This document shows, in pieces, positions 17,564 through 25,993 of a stretch of DNA of 64,000 bases; positions within the stretch are counted from its first letter, which is position 1; each line of letters starts with the position of its first letter. The translations under genes and the position numbers were made by a program. The stretch spans positions 62,001 through 126,000 of the forward strand of contig NZ_BDAX01000021.1 of NCBI RefSeq assembly GCF_001612665.1, in the 5' to 3' direction. Source of the stretch: Nocardia alba NBRC 108234. GTDB taxonomy: Bacteria; Actinomycetota; Actinomycetes; Mycobacteriales; Mycobacteriaceae. A model generated the notes under the pieces. That model ran no database searches. It was not told the DNA's origin and worked only from the letters and a program-made list of their open reading frames with translations.

Positions 17564-17652
17564 GACGAACACGGTTCGACGGGGTTCCGGGCGTTGGCTT
17601 CGACCGTAAGGGCATTCGTGTGTGATGCCGGGCGAACGATAGTGTTCTCAGC

Positions 17653-18468
17653 GTGCCTGATCAGAATCGAACACCGACCTACACGCACGGTTTTCATGGT
17701 TCGGTTCTGCGAACCCAGCGCTGGCGGACCGCGGAGAACTCGGCCGCCTACCTCATCGAGCACCTGCGCGCCGGTTCGACGCTGCTCGATGTCGGTTGCG
17801 GGGCGGGCACGATCAGCGCCGATCTCGCGGACCTCATCGCGCCGGGCAAGCTCACCGCTGTCGACTCGTCGCCGGAGGTGATCGCCTCTGCGCGCGCCGA
17901 GGCCGCGACGCGCGGTTGCGAGAATATCGAGTTCGCGGTGGCCGATGCTCTCGTGCTTCCGTTCGAGGACAATTTCTTCGACGTGGTTCATGCCCATCAG
18001 GTGCTGCAGCACGTGAGCGACCCCGTGCGCGCGCTCACGGAGATGAAGCGGGTCTGTAAGCCGGGTGGCGTGGTGGCGGTCAGGGAAAGCGACTACGGTG
18101 CGTTCAGCTGGTACCCGGAGTCGTCGCCGCTGGACAAGTGGTTGCGGCTGTACCGCCAGATCGCCCGCGCCAACGGCGGCGAACCCGACGCGGGGCGCAG
18201 ACTTCTCGCCTGGGCCAACCGTGTCGGGTTCGATCATCACGTCATCGACTCGAGCACATGGTGTTTCGCCGATGACGAACAGCGACGATGGTGGGGATCG
18301 ATGTGGGCCGAGCGCATCACGCACTCCTCGATCGCCGAGCAACTGGTCACCGCCGGACTCGCCGAATCCGACGAGCTGGCGGAGATTTCCACGGCCTGGC
18401 TGCAGTGGGCCGATAATCCCGACGGGTATCTGACTCTCGTGCACGGCGAGTTGCTCGGCATCAAGTAG
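17653..18468 (+). CDS. SAM-dependent methyltransferase (class I)
   Basis: Cytoplasmic class I methyltransferase (271 aa). The SAM-binding motif I is LLDVGCGAGTIS near residue 43, followed by the acidic loop AVDSSPEVI, VADALVLPFEDNFFD and the post-motif LQHVSDP; RVCKPGGVVAVRESDYG is motif III. The C-terminal 120 residues form a tryptophan-rich lid that may define the substrate. It resembles UbiE/Coq5-like small-molecule enzymes, but nothing nearby shows the acceptor. Start is GTG. Confidence 0.85.
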   Translation: MPDQNRTPTYTHGFHGSVLRTQRWRTAENSAAYLIEHLRAGSTLLDVGCGAGTISADLADLIAPGKLTAVDSSPEVIASARAEAATRGCENIEFAVADALVLPFEDNFFDVVHAHQVLQHVSDPVRALTEMKRVCKPGGVVAVRESDYGAFSWYPESSPLDKWLRLYRQIARANGGEPDAGRRLLAWANRVGFDHHVIDSSTWCFADDEQRRWWGSMWAERITHSSIAEQLVTAGLAESDELAEISTAWLQWADNPDGYLTLVHGELLGIK

Positions 18469-18492
18469 GCACCGGCGGCTTCACCCGACCTG

Positions 18493-18522
18493 GATGATGC
18501 CCCTCGCGCGAGGGGCATCATC
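18493..18522. terminator. Bidirectional terminator between methyltransferase and leuS
   Basis: A perfect 13-bp inverted repeat (GATGATGCCCCTC / GAGGGGCATCATC) with a GCGC loop lies between convergent genes. Confidence 0.75.
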
Positions 18523-18557
18523 GTCAGGAAGAATCCGGCGACGGCCGGCGAGGCACC

Positions 18558-21398
18558 TCACGGCACGATATTGACCATCTTGCCGGGAACCACGATCACC
18601 TTGCGCGGCGCCGCGCCCTGGAGCAGCGCGACGACCTTGTCGTCGGCCAGGGCCGCGGCCTCGATGGTGGCCGCGTCGGAGTCGGCGGGGACCTGAATTC
18701 GGCTGCGCACCTTGCCCTTCACCTGGATCGGGTATTCCACCGAGTCCGCCACCAGTAGCGCGGGGTCGGCGGCGGGGAAGGGGCCGTGGGCCAGGGATGT
18801 GGTGTGGCCCAGGCGTTCCCAGAGTTCCTCGGCGATGTGGGGAGCCAGCGGGGCGAGCATCAGTACCAGGGGTTCCACGGCGGCGCGGGGGGCGCCGGTG
18901 GCGTAGTTCTTGGTCAGGTGATTGGTGAGCTCGATCAGCTTGGCGCCCGCGGTGTTGTCGCGCAGCGCTGCCAGGTCCTCGTCGACGCCGGCGATGGTGC
19001 GGTGCACCAGGCGCAGCGTCTCCTCCGACGGCGCGGCCTCGGTGGCCTTCACCGTGCCGGTCTCCTCGTCGACCACCAGGCGCCAGACGCGCTGCAGGAA
19101 GCGGTGCGCGCCGACGACGTCCTTGGTCGCCCACGGGCGCGAGGTGTCCAGCGGACCCATCGACATCTCGTAGAAGCGGAAGGTGTCGGCACCGTAGAGG
19201 TCGCACATCTCGTCCGGCGAGATGGCGTTCTTCAGCGACTTGCCGATCTTGCCGTACTCCTGGGACACCTCGATCTCGACGCCGTCGGCGCCGGTCCAGA
19301 AGAACTTCGCGTCCCGCTCGACGACCTCGGCGGCGGGCACGTACGCGCCACGCTCATCGGTGTAGGCGTAACCCTGGACGTAGCCCTGGTTGTACAGGCG
19401 GCGGTAGGGCTCGCTGCCCGACACATCGCCCAGGTCGAAGAGCACTTTCTGCCAGAACCGCGCGTACAGCAGGTGCAGCACCGCGTGCTCCACGCCGCCG
19501 ACGTACAGGTCGACACCGCCGGGGTCGTTCGGGCCGTGCTCGGCCGTGCGCGGGCCGAGCCAGTACTTCTCGTTCTCCTCGGCGCAGAACGTCTCGGCAT
19601 TGGTCGGGTCGGCGTAACGCAGCTGGTACCACGATGATCCGGCCCAGTTGGGCATCACGTTGGTGTCGCGACGGTACTGCTTGGGGCCGTCGCCCAGGTC
19701 CAGTTCGACGTTCACCCAGTCGGTGGCCTTGGCCAGCGGCGGGGACGGCTCGGAGTCGGCGTCGTCGGCGTCGAAGGTGACCGGCGCGAAGTCCTCCATC
19801 TCCGGAAGCCGCACGGGCAGCATGGATTCCGGCAGTGCGTGGGCCACGCCGTCGGCGTCGTAGACGATCGGGAACGGCTCGCCCCAGTACCGCTGCCGCG
19901 CGAACAGCCAGTCGCGCAGCTTGTACTGGACGGTGCCGGTGCCGTGCCCCTCGGCCTCGAGGTGGCCGATCATGGTCGCCTTGGCCTCGTCGACCGAGAG
20001 TCCGTTCAGGAAACCGGAGTTCACCAGTTTGCCCTCGCCGGCGTGGACCGCTTCGGCGACGTTGCCGCCGTCGATCACCTCGATGATCGGCAGGTTCAGC
20101 GCGGTCGCGAAATCCCAGTCGCGGCTGTCGTGGCCGGGTACCGCCATGATGGCGCCGGTGCCGTAGCCGCTCAGCACGTAGTCGGCGATGAAGATCGGCA
20201 CCTGCGCGCCGTCGGCCGGGTTGGTGGCGTAGGAGCCGAGGAAGACGCCGGTCTTCTCCTTGTTCTCCTGACGTTCCAGATCCGACTTCGCCGCGATCGA
20301 CTTGCGGTACGCGGCAACGGCTTCGGTAGGGGCGGCGCTGTCGTTGGTCCAGCGCGCGTCCGTGCCCTCGGGCCACGCGGCGGTGGTGAGCCGGTCGACC
20401 AGTTCGTGCTCGGGCGAGAGCACGACATACGTCGCGCCGAACAGGGTGTCGGGCCGGGTGGTGAACACCTCGATGGTCTCGCCCGCCGCGTCGAACCGCA
20501 CCTGGGCGCCGCGCGAACGCCCGATCCAGTTGCGCTGCATGGACTTCACGTTGTCGGGCCAGTCGAGGGTGTCGAGGTCGTCGACCAGACGATCGGAGTA
20601 GGAGGTGATGCGCATCATCCACTGCCACATGCGCTTACGGAACACGGGGAAGTTCCCGCGCTCGCTTCGCCCGTCGGTGGTGACCTCCTCGTTCGACAGC
20701 ACCGTGCCCAGCCCTGGGCACCAGTTGACGATCGAATCCGACTGGTACACCAGACGATAGGAGTCGATCAGCGCGCCGCGCTCGGCGGCCGACAAGGAGT
20801 TCCAGTCGCCGTCGGGCACCGGACGCGCACCGGCGGCGAATTGCTCTTCCAGTTCCGCGATCGGCCGGGCCCGACCGGCTTCCTGGTCGTACCAGGCGTT
20901 GTAGATGCGCAGGAAGATCCACTGCGTCCACCGGTAGTACTCCGGGTCGGTGGTGGCGAACGAACGCCGGGGGTCGTGGCCGAGGCCGAGCCGGTCCAGC
21001 TGACGCTGCATGGTCGCGATGTTGGCCTCGGTGGTCACCCGAGGGTGCGCGCCCGTCTGCACGGCGTACTGCTCGGCGGGCAGGCCGAAGGCGTCGTAGC
21101 CGAGCGCGTGCAGCACGTTGCGGCCACGCATGCGGTGGTAGCGGCCGAACACATCGGTGGCGATATAGCCGAGCGGGTGGCCGACGTGCAGGCCGGCGCC
21201 GGAGGGGAACGGGAACATGTCCTGGATGAACAGCTTGTCGGGCGGTGTCTCACCGGCGAGCGGCCCGACCGGGTTGGGCGCGTGGAAGGTGGCGCGCTCG
21301 GTCCAGTTCCGCTGCCAGCGGCGTTCGATCCGCCCAGCCAGCTCGGCGTTGTACCGGTGCTGAGGTACGTCAGTCTCGGTTGCACGAGTGTCCTGCAC
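18558..21398 (-). CDS. leuS: Leucyl-tRNA synthetase
   Basis: Class I aminoacyl-tRNA synthetase (about 946 aa) that charges tRNA-Leu with leucine. The HIGH signature appears as GLHVGHPLG near residue 67 and KMSKS as KIGKSLKN near residue 730. An editing CP1 domain (TRPDTLFGATYVVLSP) lies between them. GTG at 21398 is preferred (VQDTRATE...) with AAGGC/AGGACC upstream; a start at 21437 is possible but has no ribosome site. A T-box-type leader is not obvious in the 200 bp upstream. The gene faces a shared terminator with the methyltransferase. Confidence 0.97.
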   Translation of the reverse strand: MQDTRATETDVPQHRYNAELAGRIERRWQRNWTERATFHAPNPVGPLAGETPPDKLFIQDMFPFPSGAGLHVGHPLGYIATDVFGRYHRMRGRNVLHALGYDAFGLPAEQYAVQTGAHPRVTTEANIATMQRQLDRLGLGHDPRRSFATTDPEYYRWTQWIFLRIYNAWYDQEAGRARPIAELEEQFAAGARPVPDGDWNSLSAAERGALIDSYRLVYQSDSIVNWCPGLGTVLSNEEVTTDGRSERGNFPVFRKRMWQWMMRITSYSDRLVDDLDTLDWPDNVKSMQRNWIGRSRGAQVRFDAAGETIEVFTTRPDTLFGATYVVLSPEHELVDRLTTAAWPEGTDARWTNDSAAPTEAVAAYRKSIAAKSDLERQENKEKTGVFLGSYATNPADGAQVPIFIADYVLSGYGTGAIMAVPGHDSRDWDFATALNLPIIEVIDGGNVAEAVHAGEGKLVNSGFLNGLSVDEAKATMIGHLEAEGHGTGTVQYKLRDWLFARQRYWGEPFPIVYDADGVAHALPESMLPVRLPEMEDFAPVTFDADDADSEPSPPLAKATDWVNVELDLGDGPKQYRRDTNVMPNWAGSSWYQLRYADPTNAETFCAEENEKYWLGPRTAEHGPNDPGGVDLYVGGVEHAVLHLLYARFWQKVLFDLGDVSGSEPYRRLYNQGYVQGYAYTDERGAYVPAAEVVERDAKFFWTGADGVEIEVSQEYGKIGKSLKNAISPDEMCDLYGADTFRFYEMSMGPLDTSRPWATKDVVGAHRFLQRVWRLVVDEETGTVKATEAAPSEETLRLVHRTIAGVDEDLAALRDNTAGAKLIELTNHLTKNYATGAPRAAVEPLVLMLAPLAPHIAEELWERLGHTTSLAHGPFPAADPALLVADSVEYPIQVKGKVRSRIQVPADSDAATIEAAALADDKVVALLQGAAPRKVIVVPGKMVNIVP

Positions 21399-21600
21399 GG
21401 TCCTGCCTTCTTGTTCTCGCCGATCCCCGGTAAACATCGTCTAACAGCGTAGAACGTGGCCGCGAGCCGATTTCCCAAGGGCCGAGAACGTGGCGCCCGG
21501 TCTCGCGCGGCCTCGTCGGCGCGCACCGGCGGTGTGTGGCCGGTCACCCTGGGCGGGGAGTCCTGGTTTCGGGTCGGCGCGGGTGCGCTAGCCTGCATGA

Positions 21601-22008
21601 ATGGTCGTCGTCGCTCTCCTGCTGTTCGCGCTGGCCGCGGTCGCCATCGTGACCGGTGTGCTCGGACTGTTCGGCAAACTGCCCCGCAACCGCTTCCTCG
21701 GCGTTACCACCGAGGCCGCGCTGCACAGTGACGACAATTTCCGCATCGCCAACCGCATCGCCGCCCCCACCTCGGTCGGGGCCGGAGCGTTGCTGTTCGC
21801 CGGTGGGCTGGTGGTGCTGGTAGCCGGTGGGCTCGCGAGCGTCGGCGTGGCCGCACTCGTCGCGGTCATCGCGGTCTTCACCCTCGGCGCGGGCGCCAAC
21901 GCCGCCGCTGGAGCAGTGGAACCGCTCCTCCCGCCCGCCCCCGTGGGCGGCTGCGGCTCCTCCTGTGGCGGCTGCTCCATCCGCGACACCTGCGCCCCCG
22001 CGAACTGA
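21601..22008 (+). CDS. SdpI-family small membrane protein with Cys-rich tail
   Basis: A 135-aa protein with three hydrophobic spans (about 3-24, 55-76, 78-98). GKLPRNRFLGVTTEAALHS matches the SdpI family loop; SdpI in Bacillus is the immunity protein against the SDP toxin, but most family members are uncharacterised. After the last span, the tail GGCGSSCGGCSIRDTC holds four cysteines, not part of classical SdpI. It is the first of four consecutive small plus-strand membrane genes with Gly/Ser/Cys tails. Confidence 0.75.
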   Translation: MVVVALLLFALAAVAIVTGVLGLFGKLPRNRFLGVTTEAALHSDDNFRIANRIAAPTSVGAGALLFAGGLVVLVAGGLASVGVAALVAVIAVFTLGAGANAAAGAVEPLLPPAPVGGCGSSCGGCSIRDTCAPAN

Positions 22009-22072
22009 TTTCGCTAGCGGCGGGGTCCCGCGTTCCGGTACAACGGGAACAGGATCTCGAGCGGGGGGAATC

Positions 22073-22360
22073 ATGAAGGTTGTCGGGGCTGGGCTCATTC
22101 TCGCGTTGATCGGGGCTATCACTACCGGGTATTCGACGACCGCGGGGATCGTTCTGGTTGTCATCGGGGTGATCGCCGTGGTGGTCGGGTGTTTTCTGCT
22201 CTCTCGTGACCCCGGCGGGTCGCGGAAGTCGAAGCGGCGGTGGGCTTCGGGTTCGTCCGCGGCCGGGGTCAGCTGGTTCGGTGACGGCGGCGGCGATGGT
22301 GGCGGGCATTCGCACGGCTGCGGTGGGGGCGGCGGCTGTGGGGGTGGCGGCGGCGATTGA
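22073..22360 (+). CDS. Two-span mini membrane protein with Gly/His/Cys tail
   Basis: A 95-aa protein. Two hydrophobic helices (about 3-19 and 24-44) are followed by a basic stretch (SRKSKRRW) and a tail of glycine with His-Ser-His and two cysteines (GGHSHGCGGGGGCGG). GGGGGG lies 4 nt before the ATG. It follows the SdpI-like gene by 64 bp. No named family is recognised; the tail could bind metal or be a modification site. Confidence 0.65.
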   Translation: MKVVGAGLILALIGAITTGYSTTAGIVLVVIGVIAVVVGCFLLSRDPGGSRKSKRRWASGSSAAGVSWFGDGGGDGGGHSHGCGGGGGCGGGGGD

Positions 22361-22459
22361 TCGCTGGTCGCGGCCTCGGTAGTGGTTGAACCACAAGGGG
22401 ATTGCAAGAACGTGTGATTACGGTCGGCCTCGACATACCGGTGCAGGTAGGAGAGGTCC

Positions 22460-22825
22460 ATGAGTATCAGCGAGGTAGCCGCCACTGTGCTCGCGCTCTT
22501 TGTCGGAGTGGTCGGCGTGGTGGGAATCGTGACGGTGCCGGTGATGGTCGTCGTGGCGATTGTTCAGCAGGTCTCGGATCCAGCGGGACGGCCGGAAAGG
22601 CGCGCGCGGATCGCCGCGAACAGGCGGGCGCGGGAGCTGGCGCGGGCTCGGAATCGGCGACGGGGAACCGGCTCGCGCTCGAGCAGTTGGAGTTCGGCGA
22701 GTACCAGCTGGTCCAGCGGCGCGAGCAGCAGCGACGGTGGCTGGTCGGGCAGTTGCGACTCGGGGTCGAGCAGTAGCTGTGGCGGCGGTAGCAGCAGCGG
22801 TTGTGGCGGCGGCAGCAGCTGCTGA
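22460..22825 (+). CDS. Small membrane protein with Ser/Gly/Cys-repeat tail
   Basis: A 121-aa protein. One long hydrophobic region (about 8-38) is followed by a strongly basic helix (RRARIAANRRARELARARNRR would run near residues 46-66) and a tail of Ser/Trp then repeated SSCGGG units, ending in cysteine (GCGGGSSC). The ribosome site GGAGAGG precedes the ATG. It has the same architecture as its neighbours: helix, basic linker, Cys-punctuated low-complexity tail. Function is unknown. Confidence 0.65.
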   Translation: MSISEVAATVLALFVGVVGVVGIVTVPVMVVVAIVQQVSDPAGRPERRARIAANRRARELARARNRRRGTGSRSSSWSSASTSWSSGASSSDGGWSGSCDSGSSSSCGGGSSSGCGGGSSC

Positions 22826-22903
22826 GCTGGAAGTTGTCCGACGGATAGGTAAGGAAAATCGGTGTCGCCGGTCTGCGGCGACACTTGTCTCGGGGGAGGA
22901 ATC

Positions 22904-23206
22904 ATGGTCTTTGTCGTGGCGTTCATCGTCGCAGTGGTCGGGTTGTTGCTCGGCGGAGGAACGGGGGCAGTGCTACTGGCGATCACGATCGTGTTGGTGC
23001 TGTTCGGGCTCGTCGGTCTCGGCGCCACACCGGAAGCCCGAGACGAACGGGCCGCGGCCGCGGTTCGCCGGGCGCGTCGGCGTGCGCCGTCGGGACAGGC
23101 GCGGCGGGCGCGGAATCGGCGCCGAGCGGGCTGGACTGCCGCCGGTAGTTCCGGTACCGGGTTCGCCGGGACAGGTGACAGCGGCAGCTGCGGTGGCGGG
23201 TCCTGA
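22904..23206 (+). CDS. Two-span mini membrane protein with Gly/Ser/Cys tail
   Basis: A 100-aa protein with hydrophobic stretches at about 2-20 and 23-41, an Ala/Arg-rich basic linker and a short tail GDSGSCGGGS. GGGGGAGG lies just before the ATG at 22904; the frame opens earlier at 22862 but without a good ribosome site. It is the last of the four-gene array and is followed by a strong terminator. It shares the design of 22460-22825, suggesting duplication and divergence. Confidence 0.6.
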   Translation: MVFVVAFIVAVVGLLLGGGTGAVLLAITIVLVLFGLVGLGATPEARDERAAAAVRRARRRAPSGQARRARNRRRAGWTAAGSSGTGFAGTGDSGSCGGGS

Positions 23207-23215
23207 GCCACGGAT

Positions 23216-23250
23216 GACCGGGACCCGGCGGAGGGGGCCGGGTCCCGGTC
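23216..23250. terminator. Strong hairpin after the small-membrane-protein array
   Basis: A perfect 14-bp stem GACCGGGACCCGGC / GCCGGGTCCCGGTC with a G-rich 7-nt loop lies between convergent genes. No long T tract follows. Confidence 0.65.
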
Positions 23251-23295
23251 GTGATGACCCGGCCGATGACCGGGTCGGGTTCCGAGGTCGACGGG

Positions 23296-24324
23296 TTACC
23301 GCAGACCGACGAGGGCGGCGTGGACGGCGTGCCCAGCGGCGGGGTCACCGACCGTGATGCGCGCGCTTCCGTCCGGGTAGGCCTTCGCTTTGATACCGGC
23401 GCGGCGCAGGGCGGTGGCCACGCCGGGGCCGGGTAGATAGAGGAAGTTCGCGTGGCTGTCCGGGACCTCTATTCCACAGGCACGCAACGAAGTTCGTAGC
23501 CGAATTCGTTCGCGGTTGATGCTGTCGACGCGGTCGCGCAGTTCGGCGCCCGCCGCGTAGGCTGCGCGCACCGCGGCGATGGACGCGGTGGGCGTGCCGA
23601 AAGGCAACTGCTGGTTGCGGATTCGTTCGATCAGCTTTCCGCGGCCGACGCAGTAGCCGATCCGCAGCCCGGCCAGCCCGTAGGCCTTGGAGAAGGTGCG
23701 CAGGATCAGCAGGTTCGGGTGTCGGTGCAGGAGAGCGCGGATATCGAGGCGGTCCGCCGGATCCAGGAATTCGACGTAGGCCTCATCGAGAAGCACCGGA
23801 ACGCGGTGGGGGATCGCGGCGAGGAAGGAGCGAACAGCCGCCGCGTCCAGGACGGTGCCGGTGGGGTTGTGCGGGCGGCACAGCACGACCAGACCGGTGC
23901 GCCGGTTCACCGCGCGACGCATCGCCGTCAGGTCCTGATCGCCGCCGGAATCGAGGGGGACCGGGACCAGGGGCATCCCGGCCATCTCGGCCATGATCGG
24001 GTAGCCGTCGAAAGTCGGCGTGCTGGTGAGCAGTTCACCGTCGCCGAGCGCCCGCATCACCTGCATCGCGACGCCGGTGGCCCCCGCGCCGACCACCACG
24101 TCATCGGGCGAGACACCGAGGTGATCGGCGATGACGCGGGGCAGCTCCTCCGGCAGGAACTCCGGATACCGATTGGCCTGCGCGAGTGCGGAAGTCACCG
24201 CCGACATCACGGAAGGCAATGGTGGGAAAGGGTTCTCGCTGAGGCCGAGGTCGAACACCATGGGTGTCGCCGTGGCGTGGAACCGACGGGAGGGCCGCGT
24301 CGGTTCCACCAACCGCACAGTCAT
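23296..24324 (-). CDS. PLP-dependent aminotransferase (HisC-like)
   Basis: Class I/II fold aminotransferase (342 aa) close to histidinol-phosphate aminotransferases. Family landmarks: DLGLSENPFPP (N-terminus), CRPHNPTGT, DEAYVEFLD and the PLP-lysine motif TFSKAYGLAGLRIGY near residue 215. It is the last gene of a four-gene operon, its ATG overlapping the KAS III-like stop (ATGA). No his genes are near, so a role in aminating a product of the upstream ThDP and condensing enzymes is more likely than histidine synthesis; this is inference. Confidence 0.85.
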   Translation of the reverse strand: MTVRLVEPTRPSRRFHATATPMVFDLGLSENPFPPLPSVMSAVTSALAQANRYPEFLPEELPRVIADHLGVSPDDVVVGAGATGVAMQVMRALGDGELLTSTPTFDGYPIMAEMAGMPLVPVPLDSGGDQDLTAMRRAVNRRTGLVVLCRPHNPTGTVLDAAAVRSFLAAIPHRVPVLLDEAYVEFLDPADRLDIRALLHRHPNLLILRTFSKAYGLAGLRIGYCVGRGKLIERIRNQQLPFGTPTASIAAVRAAYAAGAELRDRVDSINRERIRLRTSLRACGIEVPDSHANFLYLPGPGVATALRRAGIKAKAYPDGSARITVGDPAAGHAVHAALVGLR

Positions 24325-25340
24325 CGCGCGGCGCCCCAGCGAATCGCCGCCGCGCCGGCGAAGTCACCCGCGTGCGCGAACGCCGACAGCAACACCACCG
24401 ACCCGTTGCGCAATCGGCCCGCCCGGTTCTCCGCGTCGAGCGTCACGGGAATCCCCGCTGCGAACAAGTTTCCGCACTGGTCGAACGTGTCGGGGTGACG
24501 TTGCGCGGGCAGCTCCAGCGCGTCGTGCCAGTTGCGCAGGAACAGCCGGTTCGGCTGATTGGTGACGAAGGTGTCGATATCGCTGCTCTTCACCCCGATC
24601 CGCTTGCACACCTCGAGCGCCACCTCGGGTACCAGGCGATTGCCCCGCGCGAACACCTTGGTGATCTTGGATTCGGAGAAGCTCACGCAGCCCTGACCCT
24701 CGCCCGGTTCCCAGTACTTGCGCGGACCATTCGTGGAGAAGTCCATGTCACCGGCGAATTCGGGATAGGTGCGGGTTTCGATGTCGAGGATCGGGCCCGA
24801 ATCGTCCTTGCGCAGCAGACCGATTCCGCAACCGTCGCCGGGCACCGGCGCCTGCGCCAATTTCCGGATATCGGGCTGGGTGAACACCGGGCCCGCGCAA
24901 TTCTGCGCGGCGACGATCAGCGCGGTCTTCGCCTCGCTGGTGGCCATCATCATCCGGGCCATCGCCATCATCTGCACGAACGCCGCGCAGCCGCTGTTGT
25001 GCACATCGAGCACCTGCGACGGACGAGCGCCCAGCCGGCGAGCCAGTTCGGGGCCCGCGCCGAGCACCGGGTTATCGGGCAGCTGGGTGTGGGTGATGAT
25101 GATGTCGATCTCGGACGCGAGATCGGCGCCGTGGCGTTCGCGCAGGGCGGCGAAGGCCTGTTCGGCCATGTCTACGGCGGTTTCGTCGCGCCCGATGTGG
25201 TGACGGCCGGTCGGCGAACGGAACATCACGTTCTTCGCCATCCGCTCCGAACGGGAGAACTGGGTGAAGTAGTCGGTCGGGACGGGGTCGCCGGGCAGAT
25301 AGCTCGCGACGTCGACCAGACTCACCTGCGGCATGTTCAC
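24321..25340 (-). CDS. KAS III-like (FabH/thiolase-fold) condensing enzyme with His-to-Asn change
   Basis: Thiolase-superfamily acyltransferase or condensing enzyme (339 aa). The active-site cysteine is Cys118 in VHNSGCAAF and the Asn of the triad is Asn291 in CGNLFAAG. The position of the catalytic histidine in FabH (HQAN) reads NQPN (Asn261), so decarboxylation of a malonyl unit may be lost and acyl transfer or ester/amide formation is possible. GTG at 25340 is chosen: GGAG lies 8 nt upstream and GTGA overlaps the previous stop. Upstream codons to 25349 are alternatives. It is a member of the ThDP/SRPBCC operon. Confidence 0.85.
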   Translation of the reverse strand: MNMPQVSLVDVASYLPGDPVPTDYFTQFSRSERMAKNVMFRSPTGRHHIGRDETAVDMAEQAFAALRERHGADLASEIDIIITHTQLPDNPVLGAGPELARRLGARPSQVLDVHNSGCAAFVQMMAMARMMMATSEAKTALIVAAQNCAGPVFTQPDIRKLAQAPVPGDGCGIGLLRKDDSGPILDIETRTYPEFAGDMDFSTNGPRKYWEPGEGQGCVSFSESKITKVFARGNRLVPEVALEVCKRIGVKSSDIDTFVTNQPNRLFLRNWHDALELPAQRHPDTFDQCGNLFAAGIPVTLDAENRAGRLRNGSVVLLSAFAHAGDFAGAAAIRWGAAR

Positions 25341-25993
25341 TGCATCCACTCCGGCTTGATGGGCAGCCCGTTGGCCGCGCGGTATTCACAAATGGCTTTG
25401 AGGTTGTCCAGCTCGAGCTGGTGTCCGGCGGAGAACATCTCCCAGAAGTCGCCGACCCAGACGGGGCGCTTCGGCGGCGCTGTCTCGGGATAGCCGTTCT
25501 CGTCGTAGAAGGGGTGCTTGCAGTTGACCCACGTCACCACCGAGCCGGGCTTGTTGAACACCACCTGCGCGTCGACCACCCGCATCAGATAGATCATCCA
25601 GAGGTGCTCGGACTGATCCCACGCGCAGTGATAGTCGACGGTCATCGCGTCGGAATGGCTGACGGTGCGGGTGAAACACTTGGTCGCGTCACCGAGCCGG
25701 TCGTAGGCCAGCCACAGGCCGGGCTCCTCGGTCTCGGTGAAGCCGCGCAGGCTGTAGGTCCATTCCTCGAGCGAGCGGGTGTCGGCGAGGTATTCGTAGA
25801 CCTCGCGCGGCGGGGCCGCGATGTAGGTCTGCACGGGGCAGTAGTCGCCGAAGATCTGGTCGTGCGGATACACCGACCGCAGCATGTCCATGATGATCGG
25901 CGTGGTGGTCTCCCGGTCGGAGTTCTCGATGCGGATGACGCCGGGCACCACTTCGGTGATGTCGGACAGGGCAGGCAGAGCGCTGAGGGTCAC
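25337..25993 (-). CDS. SRPBCC (START-like) domain protein
   Basis: Single-domain protein (218 aa) of the SRPBCC/Bet v1-like fold, which forms a deep hydrophobic pocket. The telltale segment is YIAAPPREVYEYLADTRSLE near residue 57, followed by alternating beta-strands (TVDYHCAWDQSEHLWMIYL). Family members include aromatase/cyclases and lipid carriers, so it may bind or cyclise the intermediate of this operon. GTG at 25993 overlaps the ThDP stop by 4 bp and has AGGAG 8 nt upstream. The frame extends to 26254 but that part is antisense noise. Confidence 0.75.
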   Translation of the reverse strand: MTLSALPALSDITEVVPGVIRIENSDRETTTPIIMDMLRSVYPHDQIFGDYCPVQTYIAAPPREVYEYLADTRSLEEWTYSLRGFTETEEPGLWLAYDRLGDATKCFTRTVSHSDAMTVDYHCAWDQSEHLWMIYLMRVVDAQVVFNKPGSVVTWVNCKHPFYDENGYPETAPPKRPVWVGDFWEMFSAGHQLELDNLKAICEYRAANGLPIKPEWMQ

